From Micromonospora sp. U21 (lineage in GTDB: Bacteria > Actinomycetota > Actinomycetes > Mycobacteriales > Micromonosporaceae), in assembly GCF_018070045.1 (NCBI RefSeq), contig NZ_JAGPYK010000035.1, forward strand, positions 1-63,698: a stretch of DNA of 63,698 nt. The letters are read 5' to 3'. Position 1 is the first letter of the stretch. Each line of letters begins with the position of its first letter. A program made the translations under genes and the position numbers. The notes beneath the pieces were generated by a model. It worked only from the letters and a program-made list of their open reading frames with translations. It searched no databases and had not been told where the DNA came from. Positions 1 through 6,910 of this stretch are shown here, one piece after another.

Positions 1-331
1 GGTGCAGAGCCTGCGGGATGCGTTGGCGGCGGGCCGCCGGCCGAGGGTGGTGTTCACCGCATCGGCGGGGCAGATCGCCGGTCAGATCGGCCAGGTCGTT
101 GATGGCAGCCACCACGTCGCTGCGGTCGATGTCGCAGCGACGGCCGAGGTCGGCCTGGCTGGCGGGGCCGCCCTCGGCGAGCGCGGCCAGCAGCCGGTAG
201 TGGTAGCCGCGCAGGTCGTGGGCGGCGAAGCCCTGGCTGACCAGGCGGGCGGCGTGGCTGGCGGTCTGGTTGAGCAGCCAACTCGGGGTGGTGCGTAGCC
301 CGGCGGGTGACTGCGGGGCGGTGGACTCCAT
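1..331 (-). CDS. MarR-family regulator, partial at window edge, possibly frameshifted
   Basis: The reading frame opens at an ATG at 331 and stays open to the window edge, so the C-terminus is missing. The first 75 residues look like a MarR winged helix: a dimerisation helix (PSWLLNQTASHAARLV), then GYHYRLLAALAE and the recognition-helix stretch ASQADLGRRCDIDRSDVVAAINDLA. Beyond that the expected beta-wing (DPxDRRxN) is not in this frame, while a wing-like PAD..VNTTL string lies in another frame below about position 75. That suggests a frameshift, a sequence error or a divergent tail. It is divergent from the MarR-like gene at 430, with three palindromic operators between them, so shared autoregulation is likely. 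Confidence 0.6.
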   Translation of the reverse strand, partial: MESTAPQSPAGLRTTPSWLLNQTASHAARLVSQGFAAHDLRGYHYRLLAALAEGGPASQADLGRRCDIDRSDVVAAINDLADLTGDLPRRCGEHHPRPAARRQRIPQALH

Positions 332-353
332 GGGCGGCAGCCTAGCAGGAATC

Positions 354-410
354 GTTGGTCCAACCCACGATCTATGTTACGTTGGCTGCACCAACGTTGG
401 TCGGGCCAAC
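354..410. promoter_or_regulatory. Triple palindromic operator between two MarR-type genes
   Basis: Three copies of the same inverted half-site are visible: GTTGGTCCAAC (354-364), GTTGGCTGCACCAAC (381-395) and GTTGGTCGGGCCAAC (396-410). The last two abut exactly. Each pairs GTTGG with CCAAC, with a 1- or 5-nt spacer. The array sits in the divergent promoter region just upstream of the AAGGAGG ribosome site at 418-424. This is the expected layout for a MarR-type repressor acting on one or both flanking genes. The binding protein is inferred. Confidence 0.75.
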
Positions 411-429
411 GTCAACAAGGAGGCACGTC

Positions 430-906
430 ATGTCCACCGCTCCCACCCTCAACGGCCAGGTCATCGGCCAGGCCCACTACGCCACCCGGGCCCTGCTCGA
501 GCAGGCCGTCGCCCCGCTCGGGGTCAGCTTCGGCCAGGTGCTCATCCTCAACGTCCTCGCCGCCAGCGCCATCGAACGGACCGGGCTCGTGCACCGGATC
601 ACCAGCACCCTCAAGGTCGACGAACCGGCGGTGCACACGCTGATCACCCAACTCGTCGAGGCTGACCTCGCCCAGGTGGGCGACCGCACGCCAGCGGGTG
701 CGCGGGAGCCGCAGCTATGGCTCACCGACACCGGTCACGCCGTGCAGGGCCGCATCTCCGACGCCGTCGCGGGCATCACCGCCCGCCTCTACGCGGACAT
801 CCCGGCCGACGAGACGAGCGCCGCCGCCCGCGTCCTCACCCTGGTCACCCAGCGTGCGAACGCCGAACTGGCGGCGATCCCGGCCGCGCCGGTCGCTCAG
901 AAGTAG
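430..906 (+). CDS. MarR-like winged-helix protein
   Basis: A 158-aa protein with MarR-type architecture. An N-terminal helix (residues ~10-30) is followed by the SFGQVLILNVLAAS helix, then a winged-helix core around residues 45-85 in which a helix reading DEPAVHTLITQLVEADLAQVG would contact DNA. A C-terminal dimerisation helix lies at residues ~100-140. The wing is unusual: it reads DRTPAGAREPQLWLTDTG and lacks the usual DRR pair. The ATG at 430 is chosen because AAGGAGG lies 5 nt upstream; a longer in-frame form from 355 would read through the operator array. It is divergent from the partial MarR gene. Its last 10 nt overlap the convergent acetyltransferase gene. The ligand is unknown. Confidence 0.7.
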   Translation: MSTAPTLNGQVIGQAHYATRALLEQAVAPLGVSFGQVLILNVLAASAIERTGLVHRITSTLKVDEPAVHTLITQLVEADLAQVGDRTPAGAREPQLWLTDTGHAVQGRISDAVAGITARLYADIPADETSAAARVLTLVTQRANAELAAIPAAPVAQK

Positions 907-2087
907 TCGAGCAACTGCGCCGGGCCTCCGGCGCCCAACAGGTCCAGGGCGTCCGGGCCGGCGCCGGCGGCGTGCAGCAGGCCCGCCTCGGCGACCGACC
1001 GGCCGCCGGCGACACCGGCGTAGAGCAGCGCGAAGCCGCGCACGTCCAGGCGCAGGTCAGCCTCGCCACCGATCCGGGTCAGCTCGCCGGCACCGTCGGC
1101 GACGCTCAACCGCCAGGTGCCGGTGTTCCAGTCGGCGACCGCGTCGGCGAGGGTGAACTCGACGGCACCCCGGGCGTGGGCGGGCCAACCGCGCATGCCG
1201 ACCGCCCGGGCCACGTCCACCGGCCGGTGCATCCACAGGTCCCGGTCGTGCTCACGGACCGACTCCAGCGGCAGGTGCACGCTCACGGCGTCGCCGTCGA
1301 GCGGGCACAGCCGCAGGGTCGGGGCGACGCTGGCCCAACTGCCGAGCACACCGAGGAGTTCCCGGGCGGCCCCGGCGGTGGTCGCCAGCGCCTCGTCGAC
1401 GGTCAGCACGGAGTCGGCGCCGTAGCCACGCCCCCGTTCCCAGCTGGCGTAACCCACCAGGTCGCCGCCGTCCTCGACGAGGGTGAGCGCGTCGCCGCGC
1501 AGGCCGCGCTCGGCGGCGAAGAAGTCGAACAGCTCACCCCGGCGGGTGAGCGGGCCGTTGCGGTGCCGGGTGACCCGCTCGTACAGGGCCGCGACGGCGG
1601 GCAGATCGGCGGGCGTGCCGGCGCGGACGGTCAACCGGGGGTCCGGCCGGTGCCGGGGTAGCGCGGCGGTGGCCAGGTCGACGGTGCGCAGCACCCCGGC
1701 GGCCTCCCACCCACAGGCACGGTAGGGGGCCGCGACGGTCGGGTACAGCGCGCTGATCGCCGCGCCGCGCTCGCGGGCACCGCGCAGCAGGGCGGTGAGC
1801 ATGCCGCGGGCCACGCCCCGGCCGCGGGCCTCGGGGGCGACCGCCACGCCGGCGACGTCGGCCGCGGGCACGGCCCGCCCGGACCACCACTGGTCGTGGT
1901 GCAGGTCGACGGCCTTGCCGACGAGCCGGCCGGTGTCGTCGAACGCGCCGTAGCGGGTCATGCCGGGCACCGCGACGGTGGCCTGCGGTGGTCGCTGCGG
2001 GTCGGACCCGAAGGCGAACCGGCCCAGCTCCCAGGCGTCGGCGAGGTCGTCGGCGGCGAGTTCGCGCACGTGCACGGTGGCGGGCAT
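897..2087 (-). CDS. Eis-like GNAT N-acetyltransferase
   Basis: About 396 aa, the usual length of the Eis (enhanced intracellular survival) family, which has two GNAT folds and a sterol-carrier-like C-terminal domain. The acetyl-CoA loop is visible as VAVAPEARGRGVARGML (residues ~85-100). A second, degenerate GNAT fold begins near LTVRAGTPADLPAVAALYERV (~155). The chain ends in LLDYF; in the family a C-terminal aromatic carboxylate is the catalytic base, and this end fits. Eis proteins acetylate aminoglycosides and other amines, but the substrate here cannot be read from sequence. The ATG at 2087 has AGGG 7 nt upstream; a GTG at 2093 is an alternative. Stands alone; convergent with the MarR gene. 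Confidence 0.85.
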   Translation of the reverse strand: MPATVHVRELAADDLADAWELGRFAFGSDPQRPPQATVAVPGMTRYGAFDDTGRLVGKAVDLHHDQWWSGRAVPAADVAGVAVAPEARGRGVARGMLTALLRGARERGAAISALYPTVAAPYRACGWEAAGVLRTVDLATAALPRHRPDPRLTVRAGTPADLPAVAALYERVTRHRNGPLTRRGELFDFFAAERGLRGDALTLVEDGGDLVGYASWERGRGYGADSVLTVDEALATTAGAARELLGVLGSWASVAPTLRLCPLDGDAVSVHLPLESVREHDRDLWMHRPVDVARAVGMRGWPAHARGAVEFTLADAVADWNTGTWRLSVADGAGELTRIGGEADLRLDVRGFALLYAGVAGGRSVAEAGLLHAAGAGPDALDLLGAGGPAQLLDYF

Positions 2088-2135
2088 CGGCACACCCTAG
2101 CGGGACCGATCTTCGAGGGCCGCCGAATTTGCGGC

Positions 2136-2167
2136 GGGGCGCGGGGCCGGTGCCGGCCCCCCGCCCC
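2136..2167 (-). terminator. GC-rich hairpin downstream of cydAB
   Basis: A stem pairs GGGGC-CGGGGCCGG with CCGGCCCC-GCCCC around a 2-nt TG loop, just past the cydB stop codon. There is no T-tract, which is usual in this group. It probably ends the cydAB transcript and separates it from the acetyltransferase gene. Confidence 0.6.
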
Positions 2168-2172
2168 GGTGG

Positions 2173-3171
2173 TCAGTGCTGCGGGATGTTGGCCACGCCG
2201 ATCCGCTTGCGGAACACCCAGTAGGTCCAGCCCTGGTAGGCCAGCACGACCGGGGTGAAGATCACCGCAACCCAGGTCATGATCTTCAGGGTGTAGGGGG
2301 TGGAGGCGGCGTTGGTCGCGGTCAACGTGCCCGCCGCGTCCAGGGTGGAGGGCAGCACGTTCGGGAACAGCGCCGCGAACAGGGTCGCCACCGCCAGCCC
2401 GATCGCCACGGCGGTGCCGGTGAACGCCCAGCCCTCCCGACGTACGCGGGCGGCGGCGAGGCCACCCAGCAGGGCGAGGGCCGCGCCGACGGCGAGCACG
2501 ACGGCGGCCGTGCTGGAGCGGATGCTCAACGTCCAGGCCAGGAAGCCCACCGCCAGCACGGCGGCGCCGACGCAGAGGCGCACCGCGAGGGCGCCTGCGC
2601 GCTCGCGGATGTCGCCGGCGGTCTTCAGCGCGATGAACACCGCGCCGTGGGTGAGGAACAACGCGAGGGTGGTCGCGCCACCGAGCAGGGCGTACGGGTG
2701 CAGCAGGTCGAACAGGCCACCGACGTACTCGTGCTCGGCGTCCAGCGGCACACCGCGCAGGATGTTGGCGAAGGCGACACCCCACAGGAACGCCGGCAGC
2801 AGCGAGCCGATCACGATCGCCGCGTCCCAGCGTCGCTTCCAGGACACCTCGGGGCGCTTGTGCCGGTACTCGAAGGCCACCCCCCGGGCGATCAGGGCCA
2901 GCAGGATCAGCAGCAGCGGCAGGTAGAAGCCGGAGAAGAGGGTGGCGTACCACTCGGGGAAGGCGGCGAACATCGCGCCGCCAGCGGTGATCAGCCACAC
3001 CTCGTTGCCGTCCCAGACCGGGCCGATCGTGTTGATCAGGACCCGTCGTTCGCGGTCGTCGCGGCCGAGCACGGGCAGCAGCATGCCCACGCCGAAATCG
3101 AAGCCCTCCAGGATGAAGTAGCCGGTGAAGAGCACGGCGATGAGGAGAAACCAGATGGTGGTGAGGTCCAC
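2173..3171 (-). CDS. cydB: Cytochrome bd oxidase subunit II
   Basis: A 332-aa integral membrane protein, full length for CydB, with the family N-terminus MDLTTIWFLLIAVLFTGYFILEG followed by FDFGVGMLLP. Eight or nine hydrophobic segments follow and the chain ends in KRIGVANIPQH. With CydA it forms cytochrome bd, a high-affinity quinol oxidase that reduces O2 to water without pumping protons. It lies 15 nt downstream of cydA on the same strand and is clearly co-transcribed. No cydDC genes for haem assembly follow; the next gene is an unrelated acetyltransferase, so cydDC must be elsewhere if present. Confidence 0.97.
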   Translation of the reverse strand: MDLTTIWFLLIAVLFTGYFILEGFDFGVGMLLPVLGRDDRERRVLINTIGPVWDGNEVWLITAGGAMFAAFPEWYATLFSGFYLPLLLILLALIARGVAFEYRHKRPEVSWKRRWDAAIVIGSLLPAFLWGVAFANILRGVPLDAEHEYVGGLFDLLHPYALLGGATTLALFLTHGAVFIALKTAGDIRERAGALAVRLCVGAAVLAVGFLAWTLSIRSSTAAVVLAVGAALALLGGLAAARVRREGWAFTGTAVAIGLAVATLFAALFPNVLPSTLDAAGTLTATNAASTPYTLKIMTWVAVIFTPVVLAYQGWTYWVFRKRIGVANIPQH

Positions 3172-3186
3172 GGCAGGCTCCGGTTA

Positions 3187-4599
3187 TCAGTAGGCGAAGG
3201 CGAGCGGACGGTCGGCGTCGTCCGTGTCGTCGGACGGAGGCGTCTCGCTGACGTCGGGTACGCCGGCGCGGGCGTAGCGCAGCAGCAGCTTGACCTCGAT
3301 CACGGCGAGGGTGGCGTAGATCAGCGTGAAGGCGGTGAACGAGGTGAGCACCTCGGCCAGCGAGACGCTGCGGGACACGCCGTTGCGGGTGAGCATCTCG
3401 CCGAAGACGATCCACGGCTGGCGGCCCATCTCGGTGAAGATCCAGCCGAAGGAGTTGGCCAGCAGCGGCAGCACCGGCATGGCCAGCCCGGCGCGCAGCA
3501 GCCACTTACTGGTGGGCGTGCGGCCCTTGCGCTGGCTCCAGAGCACCAGCAGGGCGATCGCGGCGGCGGCCATCCCGAAGGCGATCATGAAGCGGAAGCT
3601 CCAGTAGGTGACCGGGATGATCGGGGTGTAGCTGCCGGCGCCGTACTGGGTGGCGTACTGGGCCTGGAGGTCGTTGATGCCGTGCACGGTGCCGTTGGGG
3701 TCGCCGGTGCCGAGGTACGACAGCAGGTACGGGATCTTGATGGCGAACACCTCGCGGCTGCCGTCGAGACTGCCGACGGTGAGCACGGAGAACGAGGCGG
3801 GGCTCTCGGTGGTGTAGAGGCCCTCGGCGGCGGCCATCTTCATCGGCTGCACGTCCGTCATGATCTTGCCCTGGATGTCGCCGGTGAACAGCACGGCGGC
3901 GGAGGCGACCAGGACCACCCAGGACCCGAACTTCGTGGCGAAGCGGTAGGCGCCCGTGTCGGCGGAGTCGCGGTGACGGATCACGTGCCACAGGCCCACG
4001 GCGGCGACCAGCGACCCGGCGACCAGGAACGAGCCGGCCAGGGTGTGCGGGAACGTGATCAGGGCGACCTTGTTGGTCAGCACGGCCACAAAGTCGGTCA
4101 GCTCGGCGCGACCGGTGTCCGGGTTGACCCGGTAGCCGACCGGATTCTGCATGAACGAGTTCGCGGCGAGGATGAAGTACGCGCTGAGGTTCGTGCCGAT
4201 CGCGGCGGCCCAGATGCTGGCCAGGTGCGCCCGCTTGGGCAGCCGGTCCCAGCCGAAGATCCACAGGCCGATGAAGGTGGATTCCAGGAAGAACGCGACC
4301 AGCGCCTCGATGGCCAGGGGCGCGCCGAAGATGTCACCGACGAAGCGCGAGTAGTCGCTCCAGTTCATGCCGAACTGGAACTCCTGCACGATGCCGGTGA
4401 CCACGCCCATGGCGAAGTTGATGAGGAAGAGCTTGCCGTAGAACTTGGTGAGTTTGAGGTAGCGCTCGTTGCCGGTGCGGTGCCACAACGTCTGCAGGAT
4501 GGCCACCAGCACGGACAGGCCGATGGTCAGCGGCACGAAGAGAAAGTGGTAGACGGTGGTGACACCGAACTGCCATCGGGCGACGTCCAACGCGTCCAC
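3187..4599 (-). CDS. cydA: Cytochrome bd oxidase subunit I
   Basis: A 470-aa multi-span membrane protein carrying the haem and quinol sites of cytochrome bd. Visible family marks are VYHFLFVPLTIGLS near the N-terminus (haem b595 His18), the acidic pair in EALVAFFLESTFIGLW (residues ~99-115), TFPHTLAG with the b558 His, and DVQPMKMAAAEG with the b558 Met. GRQPW marks the end of the quinol loop, which is the short form common in actinobacteria. The ATG at 4599 has a weak ribosome site. A TACTAC/GTAGTA palindrome lies directly upstream and may control the operon. Confidence 0.97.
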   Translation of the reverse strand: MDALDVARWQFGVTTVYHFLFVPLTIGLSVLVAILQTLWHRTGNERYLKLTKFYGKLFLINFAMGVVTGIVQEFQFGMNWSDYSRFVGDIFGAPLAIEALVAFFLESTFIGLWIFGWDRLPKRAHLASIWAAAIGTNLSAYFILAANSFMQNPVGYRVNPDTGRAELTDFVAVLTNKVALITFPHTLAGSFLVAGSLVAAVGLWHVIRHRDSADTGAYRFATKFGSWVVLVASAAVLFTGDIQGKIMTDVQPMKMAAAEGLYTTESPASFSVLTVGSLDGSREVFAIKIPYLLSYLGTGDPNGTVHGINDLQAQYATQYGAGSYTPIIPVTYWSFRFMIAFGMAAAAIALLVLWSQRKGRTPTSKWLLRAGLAMPVLPLLANSFGWIFTEMGRQPWIVFGEMLTRNGVSRSVSLAEVLTSFTAFTLIYATLAVIEVKLLLRYARAGVPDVSETPPSDDTDDADRPLAFAY

Positions 4600-4620
4600 C
4601 TGGAACCCCCAGCCATTTCG

Positions 4621-4657
4621 TACTACGAGACGTAGTAAATACTACTGCTCGTCGTAG
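4621..4657. promoter_or_regulatory. Palindromic operator upstream of cydAB
   Basis: TACTAC-GAGAC-GTAGTA (4621-4637) is a perfect 6-bp inverted repeat with a 5-nt spacer. A weaker copy, TACTAC-N6-TCGTAG, follows at 4640-4657. The block is unusually AT-rich and lies 22 nt upstream of the cydA start. TAC/GTA-type dyads are typical of BlaI/CopY-family repressors and differ from the Rex box known at cydA in Streptomyces. The identity of the regulator is inferred. Confidence 0.6.
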
Positions 4658-4793
4658 AGGGATGGGCAGGGCCGGGCGACCCGAACCGGCCCGGGACCAA
4701 TGACCTTGATCACGCCGGGCCTGCCGGCAGGCCGCGGGCAACGGGCCGACCTGCCCTCGCGCCCCCACTCGGGCATGCGACGATGGCGCGCTG

Positions 4794-5567
4794 ATGGACA
4801 CCGCGCACTCCCCCTGGCAACCGCCGCTGATCTGGCGCGCCGCCCAACTGCTGGCCCGAGTTCTGGTCGGCCTGCTGGCCCGCCTCGAGGTCACCGGCGA
4901 CGTCCCCGCGCACCTGCGCCGTGGACCGCTGGTGCTGGCCGCCAACCACATCAGCCCGTTCGACCCCGTGGTGATGGCCGCCGCCTGCCAGACCCGCGGC
5001 ATCGCCCCCCGGATCATGGCCACCGCCGGGTTGTTCCGCGCCCCGCTGATCGGCTTCGCCATGCGCCGCGCCGGGCACATCCGCGTCGACCGGGGCACCG
5101 ACGCCGTGCACCGGGCCCTCGACGCCGCCACCACCGCAGTCGGGGGAGGCTCGGTGATCCTCATCTACCCGGAAGGGCGCATCGGCCTGGACCCCGGCAT
5201 GTGGCCCGAACGCGGCAAGACCGGCGCCGCCCGGCTCGCCCTGGCGTGCGCCGCCCCGGTCGTCCCGGTCGCCCAGTGGGGCGCCCACGAGGTGCTGCCG
5301 TACCGGGCGCCCCGGGGAATGCTGCGGGGCGTCGCCCGCGCGCTGTGGCGCCGCCCGGTGATCCGGGTGCACTTCGGCGCACCCGTCGACCTGAGGGAGG
5401 CGGCCGCCGCCGGCCCCGGAGTCGCCCGCCGGGCCACCGACCGGATCATCGACACGCTCACCGACACTCTCGCCCCGCTGCGCCCCGACGAACCCGACCG
5501 ACCCCGGCACGTCGACCCGGGCCGCCCGAGCGACACCAGCCGGATCCACCGCCGCCGTTCAGCCTGA
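4794..5567 (+). CDS. 1-acyl-glycerol-3-phosphate acyltransferase (PlsC family)
   Basis: A 257-aa lysophospholipid acyltransferase. The catalytic NHX4D motif is present as NHISPFDP (residues ~60-67), and the glycerol-phosphate binding motif reads YPEGRIG (~122-128). PlsC enzymes transfer an acyl chain to lysophosphatidate to give phosphatidate at the inner membrane face. The C-terminal tail of about 40 residues is Arg/Asp/Pro-rich and probably unstructured. The ATG at 4794 is the first start before the conserved region. It is a single gene with a broken dehydrogenase remnant right behind it. Confidence 0.88.
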   Translation: MDTAHSPWQPPLIWRAAQLLARVLVGLLARLEVTGDVPAHLRRGPLVLAANHISPFDPVVMAAACQTRGIAPRIMATAGLFRAPLIGFAMRRAGHIRVDRGTDAVHRALDAATTAVGGGSVILIYPEGRIGLDPGMWPERGKTGAARLALACAAPVVPVAQWGAHEVLPYRAPRGMLRGVARALWRRPVIRVHFGAPVDLREAAAAGPGVARRATDRIIDTLTDTLAPLRPDEPDRPRHVDPGRPSDTSRIHRRRSA

Positions 5568-5575
5568 CCCGCGCC

Positions 5576-5695
5576 CTGGACGCGTCAGGCTGGGAAGCGC
5601 AGTTCGTCAACAACCACCTTGGTCACGCCGCGCTGAACCTGGGCCTGCGTGACGCGCTGGCCAGAAAATGGGCCACCGGGCGACAGGAACAATGA
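5576..5695 (+). pseudogene. Short-chain dehydrogenase remnant
   Basis: The frame reads LDASGWEAQFVNNHLGHAALNLGLRDALA and then stops at 5695. The stretch QFVNNHLGHAALNLGL matches the conserved region of classical short-chain dehydrogenases (QFxTNHLGHFALTxGL). Neither the N-terminal Rossmann Gly motif nor the YxxxK active site is present, so only about 30 codons survive. It has no start codon or ribosome site of its own. It is best read as what is left of a deleted SDR gene. Confidence 0.6.
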
Positions 5696-5699
5696 TCAC

Positions 5700-6074
5700 G
5701 TGTCGCGCCGCCGTCTCGTCCTCGTCGCAGTGGTACTCCTCGTCGTCGGCGGGATGGGTTACGCCGGGTTGCGGACCGCGTACCACCACGCCAAGGACCA
5801 GCGGGACCTCGCCGACCATGACGATCATCCCGGCGGGCCTGATGTTGCTCTGGACGAGCGAAGCCCGGGGCACCTGGGCCCTGTACGTCCCGAGTCTCTT
5901 CTGGCCGGTGTGGGGGGTGGCACTCGGCGCCGCCACGATCGCCTACCACCTGCGCCGGCGTGGCGCCTGCCACCACTGCGGGCGGGCCATCAACCGGGGC
6001 CGACACCGCAACCGCCGGTCAACGGACGGCAGGTGCGCGACGAACTCACCGGCGCGCCGGCGCCCCGGGCCTGA
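5700..6074 (+). CDS. Possible small membrane protein with a frame break
   Basis: From the GTG at 5700 the frame gives a signal-anchor-like start (SRRRLVLVAVVLLVVGGMGYAG), then loses hydrophobicity after about 40 codons. A second frame from the ATG at 5818 reads TIIPAGLMLLWTSEARGTW, then a membrane segment (YVPSLFWPVWGVALGAATIAYHL) and a CHHCGR tail. Codon bias favours the first frame up to about 5815 and the second after it. Either two small overlapping membrane proteins exist, or one protein of about 120 aa has been split by a frameshift near 5815. I do not recognise the family. Confidence 0.35.
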   Translation: MSRRRLVLVAVVLLVVGGMGYAGLRTAYHHAKDQRDLADHDDHPGGPDVALDERSPGHLGPVRPESLLAGVGGGTRRRHDRLPPAPAWRLPPLRAGHQPGPTPQPPVNGRQVRDELTGAPAPRA

Positions 6075-6126
6075 TCTTCGCCGGCAGGCCACCCACGCTC
6101 CACCGGCGGCAGGCATACTGCGTCGC

Positions 6127-6894
6127 GTGCTGACCCGATCCGGCTACCTCGACGCACCCGGGCCGCTGGCGTTCGCCCACCGCGGCGGCGCCGCCGAGGG
6201 CGACGAGAACACCACCGAGGCGTTCGCGCGCGCCATCGGGCTGGGCTACCGGTACGTGGAGACCGACGTGCACGCCACCGCCGACGGGGTGGCGGTGATC
6301 TTCCACGACCCGACGCTGCGCCGGATCACCGGCGAACCGGGGCGCATCGCCGACCTGCGCTGGGCCGATCTCGCCTCGGTACGCGTCGGCGGGGCCGCCG
6401 TCGTACCCCGGCTCGACGAGGTGCTGGGCGCGTGGCCGCGGGTGCGGTTCAACATCGACGTGAAGGCCGACGGCGGCGTCGAGCCGACGGTGGCCACGGT
6501 GACCCGGGCCGGCGCCGCCGGCCGGGTGCTGCTGGCCTCGTTCAGCGACGCCCGGCTGACCCGGCTGCGCGCGCTCACCGACGGGCGGGTCGCCACCAGC
6601 CTGGGCATGCGCGGGGTGGCCCGGCTGCGGCTGGCCTCGCTGCACGGCCGCCCGCTGCGGCTGCCCCCGTCGGTGGTCGCCGCGCAGGTGCCGCCGCGCT
6701 ACGGGCGGGTGCCGGTGGTGGACCGCCGCTTCCTCGACTACTGCCACCGGCTCGGCCTGCAGGTGCACGTCTGGACGATCGACGAACCCGCCCAGATGCA
6801 CGAGTTACTGGACCGTGGCGTGGATGGCATCATGACCGATCACGTCGGCGTGCTGCGCGACGTCTACCGCAGCCGCGGCCACTGGGCCGCCTGA
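6127..6894 (+). CDS. Glycerophosphodiester phosphodiesterase
   Basis: A 255-aa GDPD-family TIM barrel. Catalytic and metal residues are visible: AHRGG (residues ~16-20), ENTTEAF, YVETDVH (Glu and Asp metal ligands) and FHDPTLRR with the second catalytic His. The C-terminal VHVWTIDEPAQM is the conserved last strand (VxVWTVN). It hydrolyses glycerophosphodiesters to glycerol-3-phosphate and an alcohol. No signal peptide is seen, so it is probably cytosolic. The GTG at 6127 is chosen because a CATACT -10-like box lies 8 nt before it, a leaderless arrangement; the frame is open further upstream. The MFS gene follows after 16 nt. Confidence 0.9.
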   Translation: MLTRSGYLDAPGPLAFAHRGGAAEGDENTTEAFARAIGLGYRYVETDVHATADGVAVIFHDPTLRRITGEPGRIADLRWADLASVRVGGAAVVPRLDEVLGAWPRVRFNIDVKADGGVEPTVATVTRAGAAGRVLLASFSDARLTRLRALTDGRVATSLGMRGVARLRLASLHGRPLRLPPSVVAAQVPPRYGRVPVVDRRFLDYCHRLGLQVHVWTIDEPAQMHELLDRGVDGIMTDHVGVLRDVYRSRGHWAA

Positions 6895-6910
6895 CCGGCG
6901 AAGGACCCCG

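Noticed and set aside
2176..4635. 819-aa plus-strand frame opposite cydAB
   Set aside because: Shadow of two fully recognisable oxidase subunits.
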